44,494 nt of DNA from Gramella sp. KN1008. GTDB lineage: Bacteria > Bacteroidota > Bacteroidia > Flavobacteriales > Flavobacteriaceae. The stretch is taken from positions 1 through 44,494 of the forward strand of contig NZ_SJDV01000007.1 in the NCBI RefSeq assembly GCF_004332155.1, written 5' to 3'. The notes under the pieces are model-generated. The model worked only from the letters and a program-made list of their open reading frames with translations. It was not told where the DNA came from and ran no database searches. The translations under genes were made by a program, and so were the position numbers. Shown one piece after another: positions 10,373-17,992 of the stretch (position 1 is the stretch's first letter; the number at the start of each line of letters is the position of its first letter).

Positions 10373-11821
10373 CTAGTAATAAGTATATCGTCTTACCTTG
10401 GCAATATATTTGGCAAGCCTAATTACCTGGTGGCTGTAGCCATACTCGTTATCATACCATATATAGAGTATCACATTCTTCCCGTCAGCCGAAACGATGG
10501 TCGCATTGCTGTCATAAATGGCGGGAGCAGAAGAACCAATGATATCAGAAGATACCAGTTCGTTATCAACCGAGTACTGTATCTGTTCAACAAGATCTCC
10601 TTCCAGAGCATATTTTTTAAGAATGGAATTCACATCCTCAAAACTGGTTTCTTTTTCTACTTCCAGATTCAATATGGCCAGCGATCCGTTGGGAACAGGA
10701 ACGCGAATGGCGTTGGAAGTAAGTTTTCCTTCAAATACAGGAAGAGCTTTGGAAACGGCTTTTCCAGCTCCAGTTTCAGTAATCACCATATTAAGTCCTG
10801 CAGCTCGGCCTCTACGGTACTTTTTATGCATATTATCTACCAGATTCTGGTCGTTGGTATAGGCGTGTATGGTTTCCAGATGTCCGTGAACCACACCCAG
10901 TGAATCCTGTATTGCTTTAAGTACAGGCGTAATGGCATTGGTGGTACAGGACGCAGCAGAGAAAATATCGATCTCTTCAGGGCTATATTCCTTTTGGTTC
11001 ACTCCATGAACAATGTTTGGTACACCCTTGCCTGGTGCAGTAAGCAAAACCTTGGATGCTCCTTTGGATGCTAAATGCCTGCTAAGAGCTTCTTTATCCC
11101 TGAATGCTCCGGTATTATCTATGACCAGAGCATTGTTTATTCCGTATTTAGTATAGTCTATGTCTTCCGGCTGATTGGCAGAAATCATATGGACAGTAGT
11201 GCCATTTATAATGAGAGCAGAATTTTCTTCATCTATATTCACAGTCCCGCTGAAAGGTCCGTGAACCGAGTCACTCTTTAAAAGAGAAGCTCTTTTCTCA
11301 AGAACGCTTCGGTCTACGTTTCCTCTGGTCACCACAGCCCGAAGTCTTAATTGATTTCCTTTCCCGGTTCTCGTCATCAGTTCCCGTGCGACAAGTCTTC
11401 CTATCCTTCCGAAACCATACAGGACCACGTCTTTTGGAGTGACGGTTTCGGTTTTCTTGGCATTGCTTAGTTTATTAGACACGAATGCCATGGCATTACT
11501 ATAAACCTGGTCTTCCAGATGATATTCATAAGTTAATTTACCAATATCCAGTTTGGCCGGAGGAAGCTTAAGATCCTGGATTGCTTTTGCGATCTCAACC
11601 GAATCGAAGATCGAAATAGGTTTTCCTACAAATTCACCTGCATACTCATGTAGATCCAGGATGTCGCTTACATTTCTGTTGATAAGCTGATTCCTGAAAA
11701 GTACAAGTTCGATCGATTTGTCATACCAAAGGTCGCTAACGATATTGATAAATTCTACGGTGGCTTTGCGGCGATCTGCCTGGAAGGAAAGTTCTTTTTC
11801 GTAAACTTTATTAAAGTCCAT
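10373..11821 (-). CDS. gap: Glyceraldehyde-3-phosphate dehydrogenase with N-terminal extension
   Basis: The product has 482 residues, about 140 more than classic GAPDH. The catalytic half (about 130-482) has the NAD-binding GFGRIGR (136-142), SVHGPF (185-190) and the active site SCTTN with Cys292. It oxidises glyceraldehyde-3-phosphate to 1,3-bisphosphoglycerate, or the reverse, in cytoplasmic glycolysis or gluconeogenesis. The first 130 residues are helical and charged (for example SFQADRRKATVEF), without a motif I know. Long GAPDHs of this kind occur in Bacteroidetes and some other bacteria, often beside a normal-length copy. A regulatory role for the extension is inference. A promoter and a terminator frame it as a single-gene unit. 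Confidence 0.95.
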   Translation of the reverse strand: MDFNKVYEKELSFQADRRKATVEFINIVSDLWYDKSIELVLFRNQLINRNVSDILDLHEYAGEFVGKPISIFDSVEIAKAIQDLKLPPAKLDIGKLTYEYHLEDQVYSNAMAFVSNKLSNAKKTETVTPKDVVLYGFGRIGRLVARELMTRTGKGNQLRLRAVVTRGNVDRSVLEKRASLLKSDSVHGPFSGTVNIDEENSALIINGTTVHMISANQPEDIDYTKYGINNALVIDNTGAFRDKEALSRHLASKGASKVLLTAPGKGVPNIVHGVNQKEYSPEEIDIFSAASCTTNAITPVLKAIQDSLGVVHGHLETIHAYTNDQNLVDNMHKKYRRGRAAGLNMVITETGAGKAVSKALPVFEGKLTSNAIRVPVPNGSLAILNLEVEKETSFEDVNSILKKYALEGDLVEQIQYSVDNELVSSDIIGSSAPAIYDSNATIVSADGKNVILYIWYDNEYGYSHQVIRLAKYIAKVRRYTYY

Positions 11822-11850
11822 GTTTAAGATGTGTTGTTATAAATTTGCCG

Positions 11851-11858
11851 CAAAAGTA
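11851..11858 (-). promoter_or_regulatory. gap promoter, -7 element
   Basis: On the minus strand this reads TACTTTTG, a full match to TAnnTTTG, with TTA instead of TTG at the -33 position. It predicts a leader of about 25 bases. Confidence 0.55.
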
Positions 11859-11899
11859 TATATTTCAAACGTTTTCGTAAAAGTTTTTTATAAAGAAAA

Positions 11900-12026
11900 A
11901 GAGGTGTTCCTGAAACTCTTGATTCGTCAAACTGAACTTTTTTCAGCTTTCCTGTTCAATTGGGGGATTGAACTTTTCCGATAACTATCGGAACAGGATG
12001 ACGATCATAGTTTCAAGAAAACCTCT
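11900..12026 (-). repeat. Long imperfect inverted repeat with nested REP-like palindromes, probable protease-gene terminator
   Basis: Outer arms 11900-11929 and 11999-12026 pair at about 24 of 28 positions. Inside are CCTGTTC/GAACAGG (11951-11957 and 11991-11997), the perfect palindrome TTCCGATAACTATCGGAA (11976-11993), GTTCAAT/ATTGAAC (11954-11960 and 11967-11973) and CTGAA/TTCAG (11932-11946). On the minus strand the outer stem runs into CTCTTTTTCTTT, a U-rich tail, and it lies 30 bases past the protease gene stop. The inner palindromes resemble short repeats that I recall as frequent between genes in Flavobacteriaceae. Confidence 0.75.
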
Positions 12027-12055
12027 ATAAATATAATCTGGTCTATAGTTATTAA

Positions 12056-13453
12056 CTATCTCCAGGCCATTCTTTGCTTTTCTCCATTCCTGTCATAAAA
12101 TGTGATGACTATGGGATCTGAAGTTCTTCTTTCCTGGATAACCTGTCTTACATCCCTGATGGAATTCACTTTCTGGTTATTGATTTCTGAAATGATTCCA
12201 CCAACAAGGTCTGCAGAGGGAAGATTTTCTGCCAGGGTACGGTTAATTTTTACACCATTTGGAGCATTTACAGCTTCCAGCTCTTCTTCGGTTACATTCG
12301 CGACTTCAAGTCCTATAGCTGCAATGCTGTAGGTTTCAAGTTTTGAAAGTTTTACATTCACCTCTTTTTCGTCACCATCACGTACTATCTGAACCCTAAC
12401 TTCATCACCGGGTCTTTTTGAATTGATATAACCGGTTAGGTCTGAAAACTTGGTAATCTGTACATTATCAATTCTTTTAATAATATCTTTTTGTCGTAAA
12501 CCTGCTTTCGCCGCGCCGCTGCCCGGAGTAACATCACTCACAATTACTCCCTGGGTTTCTTCCAGATCCAGTTCCCGGATAGCTGCAGGGGAAATGCCCA
12601 TACCACGTATACCCAGAATTCCCTGCTGCACATCTCCATACTCCATGATATCTTCAACTATCTTTCTCGCGTTGTTGGAAGGTACAGCGAAGGCATAACC
12701 AATATAGCTTCCGCTGGGTGAGCTAATAGCAGTGTTTATACCTATGAGTTCACCATTGATATTTACCAAAGCGCCACCGCTATTTCCCGGATTGATGGCA
12801 GCATCGGTCTGAATAAATGATTGAGGGGAATTGTCACGGGCGTTAAGGTCTCGTGCCTTTGCACTGATAATACCGGCGGTAACCGTAGATTTCAGATTAA
12901 AAGGGTTTCCCACGGCAAGTACCCATTCTCCAAGTTTTACATTATCTGAATCGCCAAATGGAATATATTCAAGATCCTCGGCATCCACTTTTATAAGAGC
13001 GATATCAGAGATTGGATCACTGCCAATCACCTCCGCCTTATATGTTTGATTGTTGTTTAAGGTGACCTCAATTTCGCTCGCACCATCAATAACGTGATTA
13101 TTTGTTACTATATAGCCATCTGGGGTAATGATCACACCAGAGCCTGCACCCTGCAGGGCACGCCCTCCGCTATTGCCATATTGATAGTATTCCCATATGT
13201 TTCTGGGACCTTTAAATACTGCCACGTTTTTAACGTGAACCACAGCATGAACAGTTTTTTCAGCTGCTTCGGTAAAATCGGCATTTGTCCCGTAAACCCG
13301 GTTAGAATTATTTACAGGTATAAAAGAAGTTTGAGTGGTCCCATCCTCAGGATATCGCTGTCCCGATTCTTCATCGAAAAACAACTTGTAACTCCCTAAT
13401 GTAAGTACACCTCCAAGGATGGAAACAAATAGTAAACTGGCTACTTTTTTCAT
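12056..13453 (-). CDS. htrA: Periplasmic serine protease/chaperone of the HtrA (DegP/DegQ) family
   Basis: The product has 465 residues. An N-terminal hydrophobic segment (about 4-25) is a signal peptide or anchor. The trypsin-like domain (about 60-265) has a complete catalytic triad: His120 in TNNHVID, Asp150 in DPISDIALIK and Ser225 in NPGNSGGAL. Two PDZ domains follow (about 275-365 and 375-460; the first has GILGIRGM and VTPGSGAAKAGL). It degrades or refolds damaged envelope proteins. It is transcribed divergently from dapF across a 131-base gap that holds a 17-base perfect palindrome. I found no housekeeping promoter on its side, so an extracytoplasmic-stress sigma factor is possible. 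A very large hairpin follows the stop. Confidence 0.96.
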   Translation of the reverse strand: MKKVASLLFVSILGGVLTLGSYKLFFDEESGQRYPEDGTTQTSFIPVNNSNRVYGTNADFTEAAEKTVHAVVHVKNVAVFKGPRNIWEYYQYGNSGGRALQGAGSGVIITPDGYIVTNNHVIDGASEIEVTLNNNQTYKAEVIGSDPISDIALIKVDAEDLEYIPFGDSDNVKLGEWVLAVGNPFNLKSTVTAGIISAKARDLNARDNSPQSFIQTDAAINPGNSGGALVNINGELIGINTAISSPSGSYIGYAFAVPSNNARKIVEDIMEYGDVQQGILGIRGMGISPAAIRELDLEETQGVIVSDVTPGSGAAKAGLRQKDIIKRIDNVQITKFSDLTGYINSKRPGDEVRVQIVRDGDEKEVNVKLSKLETYSIAAIGLEVANVTEEELEAVNAPNGVKINRTLAENLPSADLVGGIISEINNQKVNSIRDVRQVIQERRTSDPIVITFYDRNGEKQRMAWR

Positions 13454-13498
13454 TTTCGGATATTATTTAATTATAAAACCATTTCAATTAACTCATTA

Positions 13499-13515
13499 TT
13501 ATACATTATGTATAA
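13499..13515. promoter_or_regulatory. 17-base perfect palindrome, candidate operator
   Basis: TTATACATTATGTATAA is an inverted repeat of two 8-base arms around one T, midway between the divergent protease gene and dapF. Its size and symmetry suit a dimeric repressor, but no regulator is encoded nearby. Confidence 0.5.
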
Positions 13516-13557
13516 TTTAACGACCATTTAACACCCTTAATTTCCTCTTCAAAATCG

Positions 13558-13565
13558 TATATTTG
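13558..13565 (+). promoter_or_regulatory. dapF promoter, -7 element
   Basis: TATATTTG matches TAnnTTTG fully. The -33 TTG is not evident. The predicted leader is about 13 bases. It would drive dapF, the GNAT gene and mltG. Confidence 0.55.
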
Positions 13566-13584
13566 TGCACTTTGAAAGAGATCT

Positions 13585-14370
13585 ATGAAACTGACATTCT
13601 ATAAATATCAGGGTACAGGTAACGATTTTGTAATGATCGATAATCGGGATCTGAAAATATCCAAAAATAATACCAAATTAGTAAGACGGCTTTGTGACCG
13701 AAAATTTGGCATAGGAGCTGACGGACTAATCCTTCTTGAAAATTCTGAAGATCCGAAAGACGATTTTAAGATGGTCTATTTCAACGCCGATGGGAATGAA
13801 AGCAGTATGTGTGGAAATGGTGGTCGTTGTCTCGTGGCTTTTGCCAAGTTTTTAGGGATAATTGAAGATAAGGCGAAGTTTACGGCCATTGACGGGCCTC
13901 ATGATGCCACAGTGAAAGATGGGATCGTAAGCCTTAAAATGCAGGATGTATTGCAGATCTCTCAAAATGACAATTTTTCCTTCCTGGATACTGGCTCGCC
14001 ACATCATGTGGTCTTTGCCGAAGATATCGCTGAAAAGGATATTAAAACAGAGGGTGCGGCTATAAGATATTCTGACCGATATAAGACTGCAGGTACCAAT
14101 GTAAACTTCGTGGAAGGAATATCCCAGGATACCTTTTCGGTAAGAACCTATGAAAGAGGAGTGGAGGATGAGACTCTTTCCTGCGGCACCGGCGTTACGG
14201 CAGTTGCTATAGCGGCTTATGCTGCTGGCAGGACAGGTTCAGAAAGAGTGAAATTGATAACCCAGGGAGGTGAGCTTTTTGTAGACTTCAAAAAGACAGA
14301 AAAGGGGTATTCCGATATCTGGTTATCAGGTCCGGCCCAACTGGTCTTTAAAGGCGAGATAGTATGTTAA
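13585..14370 (+). CDS. dapF: Diaminopimelate epimerase
   Basis: The product has 261 residues. It interconverts LL- and meso-diaminopimelate, the last step before lysine and the source of the peptidoglycan cross-linking residue. The two catalytic cysteines are present: Cys76 in MCGNGGR and Cys200 in SCGTG. The N-terminal YQGTGNDFVMID is the family signature. It is the first gene of a tight set: the GNAT start lies within its last seven bases and mltG overlaps that. The combination joins wall-precursor synthesis to a wall-cleaving enzyme (MltG). Confidence 0.98.
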   Translation: MKLTFYKYQGTGNDFVMIDNRDLKISKNNTKLVRRLCDRKFGIGADGLILLENSEDPKDDFKMVYFNADGNESSMCGNGGRCLVAFAKFLGIIEDKAKFTAIDGPHDATVKDGIVSLKMQDVLQISQNDNFSFLDTGSPHHVVFAEDIAEKDIKTEGAAIRYSDRYKTAGTNVNFVEGISQDTFSVRTYERGVEDETLSCGTGVTAVAIAAYAAGRTGSERVKLITQGGELFVDFKKTEKGYSDIWLSGPAQLVFKGEIVC

Positions 14371-14894
14371 CACTACAGGGCAAAAAGGTATACCTCAGGG
14401 CACTGGAACCGGAAGACCTGGATTTTGTCCATAAGATCGAGAATGATGAAGATTTCTGGGAGATCAGTTCTACCCAGTCTCCATATTCCAAATTTCTTAT
14501 TAGGCAATATATTGAGAATGCTCACAGAGATATCTACGACATAAAACAACTAAGGCTGGTTATTTGTACAAAGAGACACCGGCGCGTTGGCTTGATAGAT
14601 GTCTATGATCTGGAACCCAGAGACAGGCGTGCTGCCTTAGGAATTTTGATCGCCAGTAAAAAGGATCGAAAAAAAGGTTATGGTTCCGAAAGTTTATCGT
14701 TGCTTTGTGACTATTGTTTTACGCATCTGGGCCTTCATCAGGTATATGCGAATGTTACTGCCGGTAATGCTGATAGCATGCGGGTTTTTGAAAGTAACGG
14801 CTTTAGAAAGGTTGGCCTGAAGAAAGACTGGTCGCTTTTCAACGGGAAATTCAAAGATGAATGGCTTTATCAATTAATTAATAATGTACATTAG
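14364..14894 (+). CDS. GNAT family N-acetyltransferase, RimJ/RimL-like
   Basis: The product has 176 residues. It starts LTLQGKKVYLRALEPEDLDFV, the typical opening of RimJ/RimL/SpeG-like acetyltransferases. The acetyl-CoA site is seen as KDRKKGYGSESL (about 106-117), and the closing region has NVTAGNADSMRVFESNGFRKVG. The substrate is unknown; relatives acetylate ribosomal protein N-termini, polyamines or antibiotics. It overlaps dapF by 7 bases and mltG by 11, so translation is likely coupled. Confidence 0.9.
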   Translation: MLTLQGKKVYLRALEPEDLDFVHKIENDEDFWEISSTQSPYSKFLIRQYIENAHRDIYDIKQLRLVICTKRHRRVGLIDVYDLEPRDRRAALGILIASKKDRKKGYGSESLSLLCDYCFTHLGLHQVYANVTAGNADSMRVFESNGFRKVGLKKDWSLFNGKFKDEWLYQLINNVH

Positions 14895-15927
14895 AAAGAT
14901 ACTTATCGCTATCGCCATCCTTGGTGTGATAGCGCTGGGAATATTCAGTTATTACGTCTATAACAGCATATTTTCTTCAAATACAGCGTTTGATTCCAAG
15001 CAGGAAACACTTTATATCCCTACTGGAGCTAATTTTCAGACAGTAATGGATTCTTTAAGTCCTTTGCTGAAGGATACTGAATCGTTCAGACTAGTTGCCG
15101 AGAAAAAAGGCTATGTCGGTAAGGTAAGACCAGGAAGATATATTCTGAAAAAGGGAATGAACAATAATGAGCTGGTAAATGAACTGCGTATTGGCAATAA
15201 ACCTGTTAAGGTCATTTTTAATAATCAGGAACGCCTCGAAGATCTGGCTGGAAGGATCTCAGATCAGATAGAAGCAGACAGTACCGAACTATTGAATTCC
15301 TTTAAGGAATTCTCTTTCCTGAAAGAGAATGAATTCACAGAAAGAAATGCTTTGGGAATGTATATCCCTAATCAGTATGAACTATACTGGAATACCTCGG
15401 CAGATGAATTCCGTGAACGAATGAAAAAGGAGTATGATAGGTTCTGGACTGAAGAACGCCTTCAAAAGGCTGAGGAAATAGGGTTAACACCTTATGAGGT
15501 GACTACATTGGCTTCCATTGTTCAGAAAGAGACGGCAAAGGTGGAAGAGAGATCCAGAGTAGCCGGAGTCTATATGAACAGGTATAAGAATGGCTGGAAA
15601 CTCGATGCAGATCCTACAGTGATCTATGCTATTAAGGAAAAGACCGGGAATTTTGATACCGTAATCAAAAGAGTACTTTATAAAGATCTGGAACTTGATT
15701 CCCCGTACAATACTTATAAATATCGTCAACTTCCTCCGGGTCCTATTTTTATGCCAGATATTTCTTCTATAGAGGCGGTATTAAATTATGAAGACCACGA
15801 TTTCTACTATTTCGTGGCTGATGTTGAGAATTTTGGCTATCATAAATTCGCTAAAACTCTTGCGCAACATAACCGAAATAAGCAGGAATATATACGCTGG
15901 ATCAACAAGCAGGGGATTAACCGGTAA
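14884..15927 (+). CDS. mltG: Endolytic peptidoglycan transglycosylase MltG
   Basis: The product has 347 residues with one N-terminal membrane helix (about 5-26) and a periplasmic LysM-like part followed by the YceG catalytic domain. It cleaves nascent glycan strands inside the chain and so sets strand length. The catalytic Glu is Glu216 in SIVQKET, followed by RVAGVYMNR, LDADPTVIYA and SPYNTYKY. PPGPIFMP marks the family C-terminus. It is the last gene after dapF and GNAT; no clear terminator follows, and a separate promoter starts the next gene. Confidence 0.96.
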   Translation: MYIRKILIAIAILGVIALGIFSYYVYNSIFSSNTAFDSKQETLYIPTGANFQTVMDSLSPLLKDTESFRLVAEKKGYVGKVRPGRYILKKGMNNNELVNELRIGNKPVKVIFNNQERLEDLAGRISDQIEADSTELLNSFKEFSFLKENEFTERNALGMYIPNQYELYWNTSADEFRERMKKEYDRFWTEERLQKAEEIGLTPYEVTTLASIVQKETAKVEERSRVAGVYMNRYKNGWKLDADPTVIYAIKEKTGNFDTVIKRVLYKDLELDSPYNTYKYRQLPPGPIFMPDISSIEAVLNYEDHDFYYFVADVENFGYHKFAKTLAQHNRNKQEYIRWINKQGINR

Positions 15928-16047
15928 GCGCAATTTTCTTTAGGATAGTTTAAGGTTTTGAACTTCAATAAGTTATACTTTCGTTAAAAACACAATAACT
16001 TTAAAAAAGCATTAACAGGCTGTAGTTCAGATTATTAAAAATTGTTA

Positions 16048-16055
16048 TACATTTG
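16048..16055 (+). promoter_or_regulatory. Promoter of the lysozyme-like gene, -7 element
   Basis: TACATTTG matches TAnnTTTG, with TTC in place of TTG 19 bases upstream (16026-16028). It overlaps the first codon of the longest open frame (16053), which argues that translation starts later, at 16125, after a leader of about 60 bases. Confidence 0.6.
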
Positions 16056-16124
16056 CCGGGCGAATATGAAAGGGGTGTAAGCTATGTTAATAGATATGCC
16101 ATCAACCTTTCAAAAACGAAAGCA

Positions 16125-16793
16125 ATGAGAAAGAAAATTGCAAAATTTTCAATCTTGCCTCTGGCAGCGGGCTCTATTTTTTTTAGTTTTTCAACTAAAG
16201 ATGCTGCTAAACCAAATCTGGAAAATTATTCTACTTACAATCTTGAACTGGATTATACAGTAGAAGATCTTAAGGAGGAAATCACACCAGATTTTGAAAT
16301 CTCTCACACTGCTCCCATATTAGGGAAATCCTATGTAGGTTTTAAAGAAGCACTGGCTTTTAAAGAGTCCGGGGGAGACTACAGGACCATTAACGAGTAT
16401 GGATATCTTGGTAAATACCAGTTCGGGAAAGGAACATTAAAGCTTGTAGGTGTCTATGATACTGTGGAGTTTCTTAATTCACCGGCCCTTCAGGAAGCCG
16501 CCTTCTATGCTAATGCTTCAAGAAACAAATGGATCCTGCAAAGGGATATCAAGCGTTTCGCGGGCAAGACCATTAACGGAGTGCTGGTAACTGAATCGGG
16601 AATTCTGGCGGCGGCCCATCTTGCCGGCCCAGGTAGTGTTAAGAAATATCTTAGGAGTTGGGGTGCCCAGGCATTTAGCGATGCTTTTGGAACTACTATT
16701 AAAACCTATATGAAGCGTTTTGGCGGGTATGATGTTTCCTTTGTGAAGACCGAAAAGAATGCCAGGGTGGATTTCGATAGGCTTTCAGCTTAA
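16125..16793 (+). CDS. Exported lysozyme/transglycosylase-like protein
   Basis: The product has 222 residues from ATG 16125. The frame stays open from 16053, but the promoter lies there and the signal sequence (MRKKIAKFSILPLAAGSIFF) begins at 16125. The core has FKESGGDYRTIN, then YLGKYQFG (about 79-101), resembling the ESGG...GxYQF pattern of lysozyme-like soluble transglycosylases; Glu81 is the candidate acid. AAHLAGPGSVKKYLRS (about 165-180) fits the same fold. Flavobacterial relatives are, as I recall, often labelled as LysM or peptidoglycan-binding proteins, but I see no LysM repeat. It likely acts on cell wall in the periplasm. Its stop overlaps that of the opposing methylase gene. Confidence 0.75.
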   Translation: MRKKIAKFSILPLAAGSIFFSFSTKDAAKPNLENYSTYNLELDYTVEDLKEEITPDFEISHTAPILGKSYVGFKEALAFKESGGDYRTINEYGYLGKYQFGKGTLKLVGVYDTVEFLNSPALQEAAFYANASRNKWILQRDIKRFAGKTINGVLVTESGILAAAHLAGPGSVKKYLRSWGAQAFSDAFGTTIKTYMKRFGGYDVSFVKTEKNARVDFDRLSA

Positions 16794-17518
16794 ATATCCT
16801 TTTGAATAATGAATATTGCCGGTCTTTTATGAAGATCGGTCTTTATATTCTTCCATTCCGAAGCGGTTGCCGTCTTGATAAATTCCGACTCTAAAGTTAG
16901 ATCACAGGCTACACAAATTCTTGTAGAAGGATGGAGGTTCTGGATGAGATCTTCCAGGAATTTCATATTTCGGTAAGGAGTTTCAATAAATATCTGGGCC
17001 TGATTCTTTTCTGATGAAACTCTTTCCAGTTGTTTTATCTCGTGCTTTCTCTCTTTCTTATCAATAGATAAATATCCGTGAAAAGTAAAACTTTGACCAT
17101 TCATTCCACTGGCCATCATGGCCAGAAGGATAGAGGAGGGGCCAATGAGTGGCACAACCTGAATATTGTAGCGGTGCGCCAGTTTTACGATTTCAGCACC
17201 GGGATCGGCCACACCGGGACAACCTGCCTCGCTGAGGAGTCCAATGTTCCTGCCTTCTTTAGCAGCGTCTAAGAAACCCGGTATATCAGCAGGGTTTGTA
17301 AACTTATTAAGGCCTTTTAGTTTAAGGTTTTGTTGCGATTTTTCAGGAAGTATCTGTTTTATAAATCTACGCGCAGACTTTTCATTTTCAACAATGAAAT
17401 CGTCGATGTTCTCAATAATGTTTTTATTGATTGGAGGAAAAACCCTGTCTGGAGCCGAATCTCCCAGGCCTACCGGGATGAGATAAAGTTTACCGTAATT
17501 TTTTTCGGCTGAACTCAT
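16790..17518 (-). CDS. SAM-dependent methyltransferase, tetrapyrrole methylase fold, RsmI-like
   Basis: The product has 242 residues. It opens GKLYLIPVGLGD and has SEAGCPGVADPGAEIV (about 113-128), corresponding to the RsmI motif that binds S-adenosylmethionine, followed by VVPLIGPSSILLAMMASG. RsmI 2'-O-methylates C1402 of 16S rRNA. This protein is shorter and diverges in the N-terminal motif, so I call it RsmI-like only. Its ATG overlaps the stop of the phosphatase gene (ATGA), placing it third after dnaA and the phosphatase, an order I recall from other Flavobacteria. The stop shares TTAA with the convergent lysozyme-like gene. Confidence 0.85.
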   Translation of the reverse strand: MSSAEKNYGKLYLIPVGLGDSAPDRVFPPINKNIIENIDDFIVENEKSARRFIKQILPEKSQQNLKLKGLNKFTNPADIPGFLDAAKEGRNIGLLSEAGCPGVADPGAEIVKLAHRYNIQVVPLIGPSSILLAMMASGMNGQSFTFHGYLSIDKKERKHEIKQLERVSSEKNQAQIFIETPYRNMKFLEDLIQNLHPSTRICVACDLTLESEFIKTATASEWKNIKTDLHKRPAIFIIQKDI

Positions 17519-17982
17519 AAGGTTCCATTGTTCAGTTTTTCAGCGATCTGCTCACAGGCTTCGTTGAGCATCATATAGACATTTTCGAATCCCTGCTCTC
17601 CGCCATGATAAGGATCTGGGACATCAACATTTTCTGAAGGGAAGATCTCTTCAAGGATCAAATGTACCTTCTGGCGGTCTTCGTCATTTCTTGCCATGGA
17701 CATCACATCCCTGAAGTTGGAATTATCCATCACGAAAATATGATCAAACCTGTCAAAATCTTCTTCAGAAAACTGTCTTCCCCGCTGATCGGTAATGTCA
17801 AGATCATATCTTTTCGCGATAGCGATAGACCGTCTGTCTGGTTGTGAGCCTATATGCCAGCTGCCGGTACCCGCAGAATCTACAAATACTTTGTTTGTGT
17901 CTACTTTGGATTTAAGAATACCTTCGGCCAGGGGTGATCTGCAAATATTGCCGAGGCACACCATCAATACCCTGGTTTTCAT
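17515..17982 (-). CDS. Low-molecular-weight protein-tyrosine phosphatase
   Basis: The product has 155 residues from ATG 17982. The open frame extends to 18027 inside dnaA, but starting at 17982 gives the standard N-terminus MKTRVLMVCLGNICRSP. The catalytic P-loop is Cys9-x5-Arg15 (CLGNICRS), and the general acid lies in VPDPYHGG near the C-terminus. It removes phosphate from tyrosine residues, in bacteria often on kinases of polysaccharide export. It begins 10 bases after the dnaA stop, and its stop overlaps the methylase start. No tyrosine kinase is present in the window. Confidence 0.93.
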   Translation of the reverse strand: MKTRVLMVCLGNICRSPLAEGILKSKVDTNKVFVDSAGTGSWHIGSQPDRRSIAIAKRYDLDITDQRGRQFSEEDFDRFDHIFVMDNSNFRDVMSMARNDEDRQKVHLILEEIFPSENVDVPDPYHGGEQGFENVYMMLNEACEQIAEKLNNGTL

Positions 17983-17992
17983 AAAATGTATT

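Noticed and set aside
15928..16047. Terminator after mltG formed by aagttat and ataactt
   Set aside because: The arms are only seven AT-rich bases about 25 apart, without a T run, so pairing is unlikely to stop transcription.
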